Source: Mactromeris polynyma
Lineage: Eukaryota > Mollusca > Bivalvia > Venerida > Mactridae
Reading direction: 5' to 3'
DNA length: 64,000 nucleotides
Assembly (NCBI GenBank): GCA_032209605.1
Contig: JASFXZ010000090.1
Span: 310,001-374,000 of the forward strand
Positions 1-10,410 of the stretch are shown piece after piece. Numbering within the stretch: position 1 is the first letter of the stretch; the number at the start of each line of letters is the position of its first letter. Below the pieces are notes generated by a model that saw nothing but the letters and a program-made list of their open reading frames with translations, had not been told where the DNA came from and ran no database searches. The position numbers and the translations under genes are program-made.

Positions 1-479
1 GTTAATTAACAATCTTGCTGATCTAATATACACAAAGCTAATTATTTTCTTAATTAATTTATAAGGTGGGTGGTAGCAATTACATCTCTGCTAAATCCAT
101 TGATGTTAATTACATCTCTTTATTATCCAATACTTACCCAATACACACTTGTTATTGTTGGAGGAAACAAGGCTAATATGCATTAATTACTTAACACCTG
201 CATAATAATACTTTGACTAATCAATTGACTTTTGCCTTAAGAATGTTAATGATGATTTTATAGCAATCATCAATGTGGAATATCCATTAGGAGTCAGAGA
301 CAATGGATATTAATTACGGTTTTGTTTTCATGTTGACGTCATAATATAACTGATAGGTATTTTGATTGACTTGTTTTGAAGTTTATTGTACATATTGAAT
401 AGTAATTATAAACATTTTATTGAAACACATTTCCAGTGAAAAGTATAAATACCCAGTGAAAAACTTAGAGAATCAGATT

Positions 480-714
480 AGTTTTGGGAGCGAGAGGGCT
501 ATGTTGAACTTGGGTTGTAAGATGGGGTGTTTTAAGTTGACAGTATTTTAGAGCTAATAAGTTGTTACGAATTGAACATGGGACTTTGGCATTTTAAAGA
601 GCTGGCGTATTTGTTTTAACATTTGGGTTGATAGTTTAGACTTATGAAATAAATTTGTGTGGAACCAACGAGCCGTCTTCATTATCTATACCCGCATGAG
701 GCGTGTGGTGTTAC
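480..714 (+). repeat. 3' part of a solo LTR-like sequence
   Basis: This stretch resembles 15,940-16,193 along much of its length. Shared blocks include 'AAAGAGCTGGCGTATTT', 'GACTTRTGAAATAAATT', 'CTTCATTATCT' and the closing 'TGTGGTGT', and both end in ACA. The AATAAA and CA terminus suit the R/U5 end of an LTR. No gag or primer-binding site follows, so it is probably a solo or truncated LTR. The 5' boundary was not found; bases 1-479 show nothing else recognisable. Confidence 0.45.
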
Positions 715-1119
715 AGTAGTATAAGGTCAATTGATGTAACTAATACTTGTTCCTGTTTTCTTATGAGTCTAGCTTTGCCCTTTAAAAGAAATGTCGGAAA
801 GATGTTTAGTTAGTTAGGTTTTAGACGATAGAAGTTGATGAGTTAAGAATTTAGATAAATATTTCATATAGCTAGAATAATATATATGTGGCTATTGAAT
901 AAACCAACCATTAACTGTTATATTGGTGTTGTGTTATAAGAGTCGTTACGTTACATTTACTGATAACTAATTGTATTCATTTATACAATGTTGTACATGA
1001 TTTTGTTGAAAATATATATAACAAATGTTATAGAATAAATCTAAACTTGATGCTCAACTTTGTGGTGATTTTATAGATATCAAGCTAATTCCCCACGTGA
1101 ATCTCAGTAGCGAGATTAC

Positions 1120-1525
1120 AATTGGTGCAGAATCAAAGATCCCGAGGTTTACATACCATTTCGGCTAAGATCAGAAGCAAGGGAGGCAGATAATACATTT
1201 CAACATTTCAACCACAACAACATACAACCCAAGACATGGCACAAGGTAATGATTGTTCTCTATTACCCAAGTTTTGTGTAGGAATGGAACCGTTTTCTTG
1301 GCTGGGGAGATGGGAGAGTTACATGAAACTTGTAAAAAAGCCAAAAGATGAGGAAAAACCAGAATGGTTTGCCCTTTACTTAGGAGACGGACTTCCTTTA
1401 AAATGGTTTTCTGGTTTGTCCGTGACACAAAATAATTCATTCGAAAGTATACGGAAATCATTTATTGATAATTTTGTTAAGAGTGATACGGACCGCTTTA
1501 CAGTATTAAGCAAATTAACAAATAG
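1120..1525 (+). pseudogene. Gypsy-type retroelement 5' leader and gag fragment (outer, interrupted element)
   Basis: A TTGGTGCAGAAT primer-binding-like motif follows a CA-type LTR end near 1119. A reading frame opens at 1236 (MAQGNDCSLLPKF) and runs to 1525, containing a WLGRWESYM and WFALYLGDGLPLKWFSGL segment of the kind found in retroelement capsid proteins. A diverged copy lies at 10,042-10,330 (EWFGLYLGDGLPSKWFAGL). The frame is cut by the LTR starting at 1526. On the far side of the insertion, sequence resumes at 8379 with the extreme 3' end of pol, so most of the element had been lost. Gag identity is inferred from position and this weak similarity. Confidence 0.55.
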
Positions 1526-1891
1526 TGTGCCATAGTCATATTACTGGTCATAAAGTGAGACATTAAATGTACGCTTTTGCCGCTACTCTGCTGACCTGCA
1601 CTCACTTAATTGCACGAACTAGCCTAAGGGGCACATAAGAGTCACGACTCAGTACGGTTATATGCACTAAGTACACATTACATAGTAATAAAGTCTTCCG
1701 CTTAATCAACAAGGCGGGGGACGTAGTGCTATATAAGAAGGGGAGATATACTGAGACGGGGAGAGGAGGAACTAGGGGGAAGCTAGGTTGAGGTTTACTT
1801 GGCTGGCTGTATACTGTTATTGTGCTGTTAGTTTAATAAAAGGCATTTAGGAACGTTATCATGTGTTATTCTTCGATCTCACTACGCCACA
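1526..1891 (+). repeat. 5' LTR of the nested retrotransposon
   Basis: Begins TGTGCCATAG and ends CTACGCCACA, so it has TG...CA termini. It is matched almost base for base by 8014-8378. It contains a TATATAAGAAG box near 1730 and an AATAAAAGG polyadenylation-like signal near 1835. A possible primer-binding site (TTGGTGCCGAGGACC) follows within about ten bases. Confidence 0.9.
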
Positions 1892-1995
1892 CGTATTGGA
1901 TTTGGTGCCGAGGACCACGGATTCGAAGCGAAGTACTACCATTAGACAGGTTCGTCACATTGTTACATTGTTAGACTCTATACTTATTACCAAAA

Positions 1996-2967
1996 ATGGC
2001 AGATCAAGAAATAACGAGAATTTTTGAAAATTTAGGCGTACAATTGCAAAATGTCTCTTCGGTGATAGGAACTCAGAGCATTGCTCAAGTCGTACCAAGT
2101 TTTGATGGGGATCCTGAGAAATTTAAAATATGGATTAAAAATATAGAGAAATATGGAACTTTGACTGGCATAGGGGATGAGAAATTAAAATTAGTCGCTT
2201 ATCTATCAAGTAAGGATGCTGTAAGCGGGTACATTCAACGGTTTTTGAAATTAAATCCGGATGCTACATGGGTAATGCTAAAAGCAGAATTGAAACAAAG
2301 ATTTGCAGAAATTCTAGATCCACAATATGCATTTACATTGCTTAGAACTATTAAACAAGCTAATGGGGAAAATGTTCAAATATACGCTGAGAGACTGATG
2401 GAATTGGCTGAAGAAGCATATGTTCGTATACAAGAAGACATTCCTTTAATTGAAAAACAATTAGTAGGCTATTTTATTGATGGGTTGGCACACGGTTATT
2501 TAAGAATGAAAGTTATGAGGGAAAACCCCGCAACACTTCAGGCTGCTATTCTTAGCGCAACGAATGCACAAAATTTGAGGGCTCGGTATAATTTGAGAAC
2601 AGGAATTGAGTCAATGCATGAACATCGTACACAATCAGAACATGTCCCTATGGAAGTAGATCATTTACGACCCAAGAAACACTGTACTTATTGTAAGAAG
2701 TTAGGACATGTAGTAAGAGATTGTAGAAGACGGTTGAGAGAAATTAATGCATATACATCTGAAAGGGTAGAACAAACATAACAAAATAGACAAATGGGTA
2801 ACATGAGGCAATACCGTAGGGAACCAAATAAGGACTGGAAAGCAAACCTTGAATGTTGGAACTGTGGGAAATTAGAACATTTGAGTCGGGAATGTAGATT
2901 TGCAGCAGCAAGACAAGCTACACAAAACGGGGGGTATGCTAAAAATGATAGGAATCAGGGAAACTAA
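1996..2967 (+). pseudogene. Retrotransposon Gag with two CCHC zinc knuckles, split by an in-frame stop
   Basis: Frame 1996-2781 encodes 261 residues beginning MADQEITRIFENLG. A capsid-like region (PSFDGDPEKFKIWIKNIEKY, then WVMLKAELKQRFAE) occupies the N-terminal half, as in Gypsy Gag. The first knuckle, CTYCKKLGHVVRDC, lies at residues 230-243. A TAA at 2779-2781 then interrupts the frame. Without any shift the same frame continues through a second knuckle (CWNCGKLEHLSREC, from 2854) to a TAA at 2965-2967. The stop therefore falls between two conserved motifs and looks like either a single inactivating mutation or a readthrough codon. Gag would package the element RNA in cytoplasmic particles. 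The protease frame follows in a different phase. Confidence 0.85.
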
Positions 2968-3008
2968 AACACTCCTCTCATATTGAAGTCAATGATAGGA
3001 GTAAAAAT

Positions 3009-3488
3009 GTGTCAACATGTAGTAAAGCATTATGTGGAAACCCAAATTCATGTTTAATACGAACGGGAGGACGTTCTTTTAGAAGTTTAGTAGATACAGG
3101 AGCAGAAGTAAGTTTAATGAGCAGTCGCGCGTTTGAAATGCTAAGAAATAAACCAAAATTGTTAGATAAAAAAGTAAACCTACAAGCCGTTGACGGGGGT
3201 TTATTGACAGTTGAGGGCGCGTCAAAAATAACTTCCATGATAGGACGATCGCGGATTACGCATCTATTTTACGTTGTTAAGAATATAAACAGATATTTTA
3301 TATTAGGTAGGGATTTTTTACAAGATAATGGTGTACGTTTATACTTTGATCTAAGTTGCTTACGCATAGGAAACTGTTACGTACCTTTACAAGAAGACGT
3401 TCATATTAACTCTGTCGCTAGGCTACAAAACTCTTTCATATTAAAACCACAGACAGCCAATGTAGTAATGGCGGTACCACTAGTTTGA
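3009..3488 (+). CDS. Retrotransposon aspartic protease domain
   Basis: The 159-residue frame carries the retropepsin signature VDTGAEVSLM with catalytic Asp at residue 29, a central Gly-rich stretch and the conserved distal FILGRDFLQDNG motif. The protease cleaves Gag-Pol polyproteins in retroelement particles. Its frame differs from Gag, as usual for frameshift-expressed pol. The frame stops at 3486-3488, before any reverse transcriptase, so this is a truncated pol. The first methionine is not necessarily the true start, because the domain would normally be produced as part of a fusion. Confidence 0.8.
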   Translation: MSTCSKALCGNPNSCLIRTGGRSFRSLVDTGAEVSLMSSRAFEMLRNKPKLLDKKVNLQAVDGGLLTVEGASKITSMIGRSRITHLFYVVKNINRYFILGRDFLQDNGVRLYFDLSCLRIGNCYVPLQEDVHINSVARLQNSFILKPQTANVVMAVPLV

Positions 3489-4180
3489 GTCCTAGCAGTC
3501 CAGAATATCATAGGGTGGCCACCAGTGTGGCATGCGCTGATACCGTACCTGCAGAAGCCGTTCATGAACAAGAACTTCCCTCAGCACCCAAGATGATGAC
3601 AGATCGACACGTATTCTTACAGACCATATACCCCCGGGTACAACAATAAAAACGTACTACTAGAATCATAAAAAGATCGCAATTGAAGAAATTGACTGAA
3701 CATAAAAACATCAAAATTGATAGATGTATGAACGAAAATAAAATACAATCCATTTGATTTCCAAAGAAAACGATGGCTACCATTAGAGCTTTTACAATTA
3801 CAATGATTCTCCGTCGAGTAGTGATTGAGACGATGGAGTCCGAAGTCGGATCGGAGGAGGATTAACTACCACCAGCCGGAAACGACGACCAAACAACATT
3901 AGATGCCGACCTGGACCGCCACCACCACGACGAGAAAATCAACCTTCACAAAAAGAATCAACGTCGTCATATCCGTTCTTCGGACAGTAAATCTCCAAAT
4001 TTGGATATTGGCGGAAGATTGTCATATGGAATTACACTAGACCCGCCCGGAACTACACTAGACCCGCCCGGAACAAAGCAAAAGACAGTGAAACGTGACC
4101 GAATTCCGGACAGAGTGTCATTCGGACAACGTAACTTTTGTGAGAACATTCCGCGGACTTATTGGACTTATTAAGTTATC
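3489..4180 (+). pseudogene. Degenerate tail of the LTR element, possibly pol C-terminus
   Basis: Sequence between the protease and the LINE pieces is broken into short frames rich in Lys, Arg, Asp and His, for example IKRSQLKKLTEHKN. It contains a short tandem duplication near 4032-4075 (ACTAGACCCGCCCGGAAC twice). It ends near a frame reading RDRIPDRVSFGQRNF. The charged composition would suit the tail of a Gypsy pol, but no motif proves it. Confidence 0.3.
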
Positions 4181-4294
4181 CCAGCATCATTTTAATCTCG
4201 TGTGTCTTACGAGAAGGAGATTTACTGCTCCATATAGCATTAAGTAAATTAATGAGAACGATGACAATTAGGACTACATTAGGACTGCAGTGTT

Positions 4295-4600
4295 GTGTTA
4301 ACGAAACATTTAGACGACTTCATTACGCTAGATGAAGAGTTTTTCAGAAATCAAAATCTTGATGAAATATGTGACGAATTTAATAGTGAAATGTCTTATT
4401 TTGAAAATGCTGAAACCGTTTGTTTGAATCGTTACAATAGTGATAAGTCGGTGAATAATTATGGATATAGATTTATAGAGTTTTTACAATGTAACAGTCT
4501 CTACCTATTAAATGGAAGAACTAAGGGGGATATGAATGGTAACGTTACGTGTAAAAATGTTAGCACAGTAGATTACTACATTATTATTATCATGTTGTTT
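4295..4600 (+). pseudogene. LINE endonuclease (APE-type) C-terminal fragment
   Basis: The frame includes NRYNSDKSVNNYGYRFIEF, NSLYLLNGRTKGDMNGNVTC and KNVSTVDYYI. This matches the end of the APE-type endonuclease of invertebrate LINEs, where the final strand and the S-x-V/I-D-Y motif complete the active site. Both ends are truncated: an ATT-rich tract and an unrelated repeat begin at about 4577. The fragment is on the + strand inside the LTR element. Confidence 0.7.
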
Positions 4601-4930
4601 TATGGCGCATCGACAGCTTTGGTCATTTAGCGCGCAAGAAATGTTAAAAATATGTGAAACTAAAAAACGTACGTGATATACTTGTATATGTTAAATTGGG
4701 GTAAATATAGTATAATATGTGATTTTAGATTATAAATATCATAGCTTGTTGTAAAGGCCAATCTCTATGATGTAGCTTATGAATTTTCCAACTTGTATAG
4801 TCTCAATGAGACTTTTAATTATTATCATGTGGTTTTATGGCGCATTGACAGCTTTGGTCATTTAGCGTGCAAGAAATGTGAAATTATGTGAAACTAAAAA
4901 AGGTAACGTGATATACTTGTAAATGTTAAC
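4587..4930 (+). repeat. Direct repeat of about 105 bp (4587-4690 and 4823-4930)
   Basis: Both copies share TTTATGGCGCATYGACAGC, TTTGGTCATTTAGCGYGCAAG and a run ending at GTGATATACTTGTA. They are separated by about 130 bp of AT-rich sequence. They are probably two ends or two copies of a short interspersed repeat. Confidence 0.75.
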
Positions 4931-5029
4931 TAGTTAGCGGACTGATTGAAGGTCAACACAGCCAACGAGAAAAAATGTACTGTGAAAGGCGTATTTCATG
5001 GAATACAGTCCTGATTTATTAAAAATAAG

Positions 5030-6467
5030 TTAAAAATAAAATAAAAGACTAAGTTTCTTCATCAGAGAGCATGCTCTCATCCCCTGTGACAGAGATTCCA
5101 TCACTGTCATCCTCCATGTCACTAAGACATTCAAACTCGTTGTTGAGGGGGTTTCATAACTTTTTGTTTTACATGGTTTTTTACATGGTTTTGGTGTGGG
5201 TGATGGTGGTGACGGTTTGTGACCTGCAGGTTTTTCTTTAGGAGGTTGGGAAGTGGGTTTGCTGTTATTTTTGTTTGCTGGTGCAGATTTCACCTTAGGT
5301 TTGGTAGTAGTAGGGGTAGGCGATGTGGCCTTAGATGGAGTGGGTATTGGTTTCTTGGTAGTAGGAGGGGCTGGTGATTTGGTTTTTGGAGGAATGGGTT
5401 TTGGTTTTTCGGGCATAACAGGTTTTTTTGGCTGATTGGATGTTTTTGGTGCAGGGGGAGGAACCTTTGGGGCAGGCTGTCTCTGTGCCTGTACAGATGA
5501 GGGGGCCAGACCTTTAAGGTCCTCTGCAATCTGAGGATACTTTTCTATCAACATTTTGATCAGTTCATTACAAGAGTGACAAGGAGGGATGTTCGCCAAA
5601 GGGGCAGCTTTGTTGGCATAGCTAGCACTACTGCTAGCCTGTGCCTGGTCCCTCTGGCGGTTCTGCACCACCCTCCTTGCCTCTATAAATGAAAGATTTT
5701 GGTTATATTTAACTTCCAGGATTTCCTTCCTAACCTTTCCAAGATTAGCAATTTTTAGAAAAAGAAGGCTGTGAAATTTTGCAGTTAATACAATGCGGTT
5801 TCTCTTGGCAGTCTTTAGATTCATGGTCTGGCCCCTCATGTGCACAGACTGCACAAACTGGAATATTTGTGCATCTGGTCTCGTGATGGCCAAACCTCTG
5901 ACACCTGTAACAGCGCAGAGGGTTTGGCACATACACGGAGACCGGAACGCATTCATACCCAATTTTGATATTAGATGGGAGTACTGAAGTTGAGAATGTG
6001 AGAATATAAGTGTTGGTTTGTATAATTTTGTTATCTCTTTTAATTGAGATTCTTTTTACTGCAGAGACAGCCTGCGATTGAAGATTAGTAGTTATTTCGT
6101 CGAGGGACTCGCAACATGCGAGATCCCTACAACGAATAACTCCTTTAGATGAATTAAGTGATGGGTGGGGTTTAATGACGACCCCAACCCAAAGAATTGT
6201 TTGTGACCTAAAAGGTTTTTTGCTAGTTGCATGGTGGAGCATTCCACCAGCAACGTTTCATCTTTCAATTTCTTCACGAAGCTTGGCGTTCCGAGAATGG
6301 ATTGCAGTCTTCTGTATGATAAAGGGGGAAAGTTTAGTGATTGGTTTCTCTGAAACTGAAGATTTTATAACAATGAAACGAGAGAAACTTTGGGGGGTCA
6401 TGTGTGATATGTCTGTCTCAGAGTCAGACTCTGAGAGTGTTCGCTTGGCTTTTTTGGGGGTTGCCAT
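5030..6467 (-). pseudogene. LINE ORF1 (nucleic-acid-binding Gag-like protein), several frameshifts
   Basis: Read on the minus strand, the protein starts at 6467 (MATPKKAKRTLSESDSETD), then crosses frames near 6270, 6230 and 5750. Collinear segments across the three breaks are an N-terminal FIVIKSSVSEKPITKLSPF, an RRM-like part ending in VPNPLRC, zinc knuckles (CYRCQRFGHHETRC followed by a second C/H cluster), and an FIEARRVV segment. A long Pro/Lys/Thr-rich tail follows, ending at 5030. This order is typical of ORF1 of Jockey/I-group LINEs, which binds the element RNA. No ORF2 is attached. The frameshifts show it is dead. Confidence 0.85.
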
Positions 6468-7068
6468 GCTGATTGAATTAGTTCATCATTGATGCTCCCC
6501 ATCCGCCACAGAGTCCAACAAGGGGACATGACCAGGGGACATCCAACACTGGTCATGACAGGGATACATCAATGATATACTCGTGATAAAAGGGTTAAAC
6601 TGGACAAATGAGTTCCCTCAGAACATTTTTCAAGCTTAAACATACTTTGGGAGATTTCGAATGTCAGTTAAAGGCCAAACAAGTATCCGATTGGCCCATG
6701 GGCCACCGCCTTCCAAGATACAAATAAGTAAAAGGTAAATCGTGAAAGTCGTCAACGAGATAATGTATGTATTTATAAAATAAACAAATATAAATAGACA
6801 TGGGGTACAATATATCATGGGGCTTGGCACGACTAGCCGATTGATCTGGACGGGCCTTCCAGACATCCCGTTTAGCCCAACTAAAGGCCAAAGCAGTGTA
6901 TTGAGAGAACCAAGTATAGATTGCCAACTCAGAACCCGCTCAACTACCAGGATCCTCTCATCAGGCGACACGGGTAGCAGCCCACGGCAAACGGGCAGGC
7001 ACAGTGGGGGGTCGTATCCCTCTGTAGTGCAACAGCTGGGGAATTCTAGCCCCCCTCCAGCTGGGGAG
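6468..7068. other. Unassigned repeat-like stretch between two LINE fragments
   Basis: No conserved protein is seen. 6480-6620 may be the 5' leader of the ORF1-carrying LINE, because it lies directly upstream on the minus strand. 6640-7068 is GC-richer than its surroundings and ends abruptly where the reverse-transcriptase frame begins. It may be an independent short repeat. Confidence 0.35.
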
Positions 7069-7870
7069 GCGCATTCATTGATCTCAAACAAGCTTTCGAT
7101 AAAGTCTGGAGAAATGGCCTTTGGGAAAAACTACAGACTGTTAAAATAAATGGCAAGTGCCTTAATGTAATTAAAAATATGTATAATAATATAAAGTCTT
7201 GCGTTTCTAGTAACTCGGAAATTTCTAATTTTTTCAGTAGTAACATTGGTGTACGCCAGGGTGAAAATCTTTCACCTCTTTTATTCTCTATATTTCTAAA
7301 TGATTTAGAATCTTTTATGCGTGAACACCATACTATCCAGGGTATACAATTTGATAATGAAAACGATATAACAAATGAAATGCAAAACTATCTTAAAATA
7401 TTTGTCTTACTTTATGCTGACGACACAGTAATATTAGCCGATAATGACAATGACTTACAATGTGCCTTGAATGCTTATGAAGATTATTGCAATAATTGGA
7501 GATTAACTGTTAATATAGCCAAATCCAAAATTGTAATATTCTCTAAAGGAAGACAGCGTCCTGTAAATTTCACAATTGAAAATCAGCCTCTTGAAATTGT
7601 TAATGAGTACAAATATCTAGGTATTTATTTTTGTAAATCTGGGTCTTTTACAAAATCTAAAAAGCACATCGCTGTACAAGCCACCAGAGCTATGTATAGC
7701 CTATTAAAGAATTGTAATAGATTGTGTTTACCAATTGATATCCAAATAGACCTTTTTAATAAAACAACTAAACCTATCCTTCTATACGGGTCCGAAATAT
7801 GGGGTTATGGAAATCTAGAAACAATTAAGATTTTTGAAATACATTCTTAAAATGTGTTTAATAATTGCAA
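7069..7870 (+). pseudogene. LINE reverse transcriptase fragment (5' and 3' truncated)
   Basis: An open frame runs from about 7071 to 7850 and holds reverse-transcriptase blocks in order: AFIDLKQAFDKVWRNGLW, GVRQGENLSPLLFSIFLNDL, the catalytic YADD box (LLYADDTVILADN), AKSKIVIFSKG and YKYLGIYF. It then reaches KPILLYGSEIWGYGNLE. After FEIHS a stop occurs, but the neighbouring frame continues the family pattern (ILKMCL), so a small deletion ended the frame. It belongs to the LINE group in which YADD is followed by a thumb and a YG-E-WG motif. It lies nested in the LTR element on the same strand. Confidence 0.88.
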
Positions 7871-8013
7871 TTTATTGATGATTACAATTAGGGTTGGGTA
7901 TTGTTATTATATACAGGTGTCGGGAATAGTATTGATGTTTTATAGCCAGCCAATTAAGTATTCATTATGTCATCAGAGTCCGGACAAAAGCTAAAGATGA
8001 TGATAGACCCATG

Positions 8014-8378
8014 TGTGCCATAGTCATATTACTGGTCATAAAGTGAGACATTAAATGTACGCCTTTGCCGCTACTCTGCTGACCTGCACTCACTAATTGC
8101 ACAAACTAGCCTAAGGGGCACATTAGAGTCACGACTCAGTACGGTTATGTGCACTAAGTACGTATTACATAGTAATAAAGTCTTCCGCTGAATCAACACG
8201 GCGGGGGACGTAGTGCTATATAAGAAGGGGAGATATACTGAGACGGGGAGAGGAGGAACTAGGGGGAAGCTAGGTTGAGGTTTACTTGGCTGGCTGTATA
8301 CTGTTATTGTGCTGTTAGTTTAATAAAAGGCATTTAGGAACGTTATCACGTGTTATTCTTCGATCTCACTACGCCACA
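8014..8378 (+). repeat. 3' LTR of the nested retrotransposon
   Basis: Same TG...CA termini as the first LTR, with only scattered differences (for example AACAAGG against AACACGG near the middle). It is followed by ATAG, matching the four bases before the first LTR. The sequence just 5' of it has no clear polypurine tract, so the internal 3' end is probably eroded. Confidence 0.9.
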
Positions 8379-8690
8379 ATAGGAAACAATTGCAATCGGA
8401 AACTGTTTTAGACTTCGTTGTTCAGGAGATAGACAAATCAAAGAAATTAACTCCGAAATTCACAGGTCCATTTCAGATAGTGCAGTAAGGTCCAAATTTC
8501 ACATACATGTTACTTAATTGAAATGCTAACATTGTCTTGCCAACGTTTATAAATGCTAATAGACTTAAATATTACCATAACAGGAACATGCGTATCACAC
8601 AAAATAATGTATATGGTGATATAATAAGTGCAAGAATAAGTGTCAACAATATAGAATTTAATGGGCTGATCAAACTCGTTTATAGGAACC
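8379..8690 (+). pseudogene. 3' end of Gypsy-type pol belonging to the interrupted outer element
   Basis: Read with two stops, the frame gives KKLTPKFTGPFQIV, then GPNFTYMLL, then ANIVLPTFINANRLKYYH. This is the typical end of Gypsy integrases, after the chromodomain-like GPF motif. It joins directly to the ATAG duplication, so it is the right flank of the nested insertion. The left flank is the gag fragment ending at 1525. Confidence 0.65.
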
Positions 8691-10041
8691 AGCGGAAATA
8701 GTTCCCAATTACTTGAAAAAATAATACCATAGGAAATACACCAAAGTTGGTAAACGAAAGAAAAGAAACAACAGTGGTTATATATTTATCCGAAATAATT
8801 TTGGTATAGTTTACTTTGAGATAGTTAATACACTGGTTGTTGTGAGAAAAACTCCCATGGGACTTAACTTGCACGGTGTTTGAGAGAAATTTGAAATGTA
8901 CAATGAAATGGGGTCAGCAAGATTGTCCAGGAATCATCATCAAAAGATTAAATAGGTTAAGATTTTATTGAAATTGCAATTTCACTATAAACATAAATCT
9001 GAAAAATATTACTATTTTATTTACAATATAAATGCTTTAGATATTGTATTCAAAATTAAAACATGTGTCAGCATTTTTACAGATAATCCGCTCATAATTG
9101 AAAATGTCTGCAAATTTGTGATTCACATATACCTGCTTAATTTATAAGTGCTTGCTGTGGCTATGTTAATATGTAAAGAATATGTAGTATGTAAGGAGAA
9201 AAATCTGTCGTGACACTGTTTGTTGTTAAATTAAGAAAAAGAAGCAGAGCTGAAAAGGAGTCTAAAGAACTTGTTATGTTGCTTAGATCTTTTATGTGAA
9301 TTGTTTCTGAAAATGAAATTAATTTTCCAACAGCCATAATTCCAAGAGAAACGCTGGCAAGGTCCAAATGACAGGGTCTTGGTGGCAGCAAGGGTGGAAA
9401 GTCCAAAGGACAGGGTCTTGGTAGCAGCAAGGTAGGAAATGACATGAGACCGGTGTTGGATCCTGTGGTCATACGTGCTTGCAAAGGTAAATGTTTTGAT
9501 CACTGGACCTGCTTTAACATCCGATTATCATGTTACAACAATTGATTATCATTTTAATTTTAATGTACCATGAACGTCTATATGAGTTCGGATTAGTTTT
9601 AAGCTTATTGATGCATGTGCTTCAAATATAATTTTTGACAGTTTGGAATAAAATCAAATTTGTATTTTTCTCTTTAGATTAGGTGCGAAGGTGGTGCACT
9701 GAGGACCAGAGCAAGAATGTCCCTGATGACTGCGCTTTAAACCGAGCTGTCACCAGGCAGATCGACAATTCGAGGAAAGAGTTGAAGAAAGTGTTGAATA
9801 CATCTACAATATAACGACCAAAACATTTCAATCTCTTTATGCAAGGGAGGGGCATTCAATATATTCTATCACTACTACGTTTCCATAGCAATATATCAGG
9901 AGTAGCACGTGGAAATTTGGTGTATGCAACGACCATACTACCATGTATACTGACTCAAAAAATGTATTCAAATTCACTCAGCTGTTTTAAAGATATTACT
10001 TCTTTTTGATGCATAAGTCATAAGATTTCACTGAAAGTTTA
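8691..10041. other. No recognisable gene; includes a short tandem duplication
   Basis: AT-rich sequence. At 9358-9432 a segment of about 40 bp containing GACAGGGTCTTGGTRGCAGC is duplicated in tandem. A frame near 9685-9810 (RWCTEDQSKNVPDDCALN) is open for some 40 codons, but no family was recognised and no splice partner was found. Confidence 0.4.
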
Positions 10042-10410
10042 ATTGGTGCAGAATGAAAGATCCCAAGATAATATGATACCATTCTGCTAAGAGCTGATGC
10101 ACGGGAGGCGGAATTTACATTTCCCTCACTGCAACAAGTAACAACTTGTTAAAAGGCCCAAAGATGGGGCAAACAGAGTGGTTTGGTCTCTATTTGGGGG
10201 ACGGACTTCCGTCAAAATGGTTTGCGGGTTTGTCCGGTGTACAGAAGAATTCGTATGATAGAATACGCAAATCATTTATCAACAATTTTGTACAGTACTA
10301 AGCAATTCCCCTCAACTCAAAATGAGGCGTTGGCACTTATATATCAAAGTGAAAGAGAACACATATTCATAGAACGTACAAAATACACAGGTTTCAATTA
10401 CGAATAGTCC
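10042..10410 (+). pseudogene. Second copy of the Gypsy-type leader and gag fragment
   Basis: Starts with the same ATTGGTGCAGAAT leader as 1120 and, after a deletion, continues with TEWFGLYLGDGLPSKWFAGL and IRKSFINNFVQ, parallel to the first copy. The frame then ends in stops. It shows that this element family has several decayed copies here. Confidence 0.65.

Larger units (their letters stand above)
1526..8378 (+). mobile_element. Nested LTR retrotransposon, defective, with LINE insertions
   Basis: Two LTRs (1526-1891 and 8014-8378) enclose gag and protease remains, then a tail of pol-like sequence. The tetranucleotide ATAG occurs immediately before the first LTR and after the second, consistent with a 4-bp target-site duplication. 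No reverse transcriptase, RNase H or integrase of this element could be found, so it is non-autonomous. LINE fragments occupy roughly 4.2-7.9 kb. About a dozen substitutions or small indels separate the LTRs, so insertion is neither very recent nor very old. The order gag then protease suits Gypsy-type elements; the clade is not determined. Confidence 0.8.

Noticed and set aside
5253..5435. Plus-strand Gly/Val-rich frame
   Set aside because: Antisense of the Pro/Lys-rich tail of LINE ORF1.
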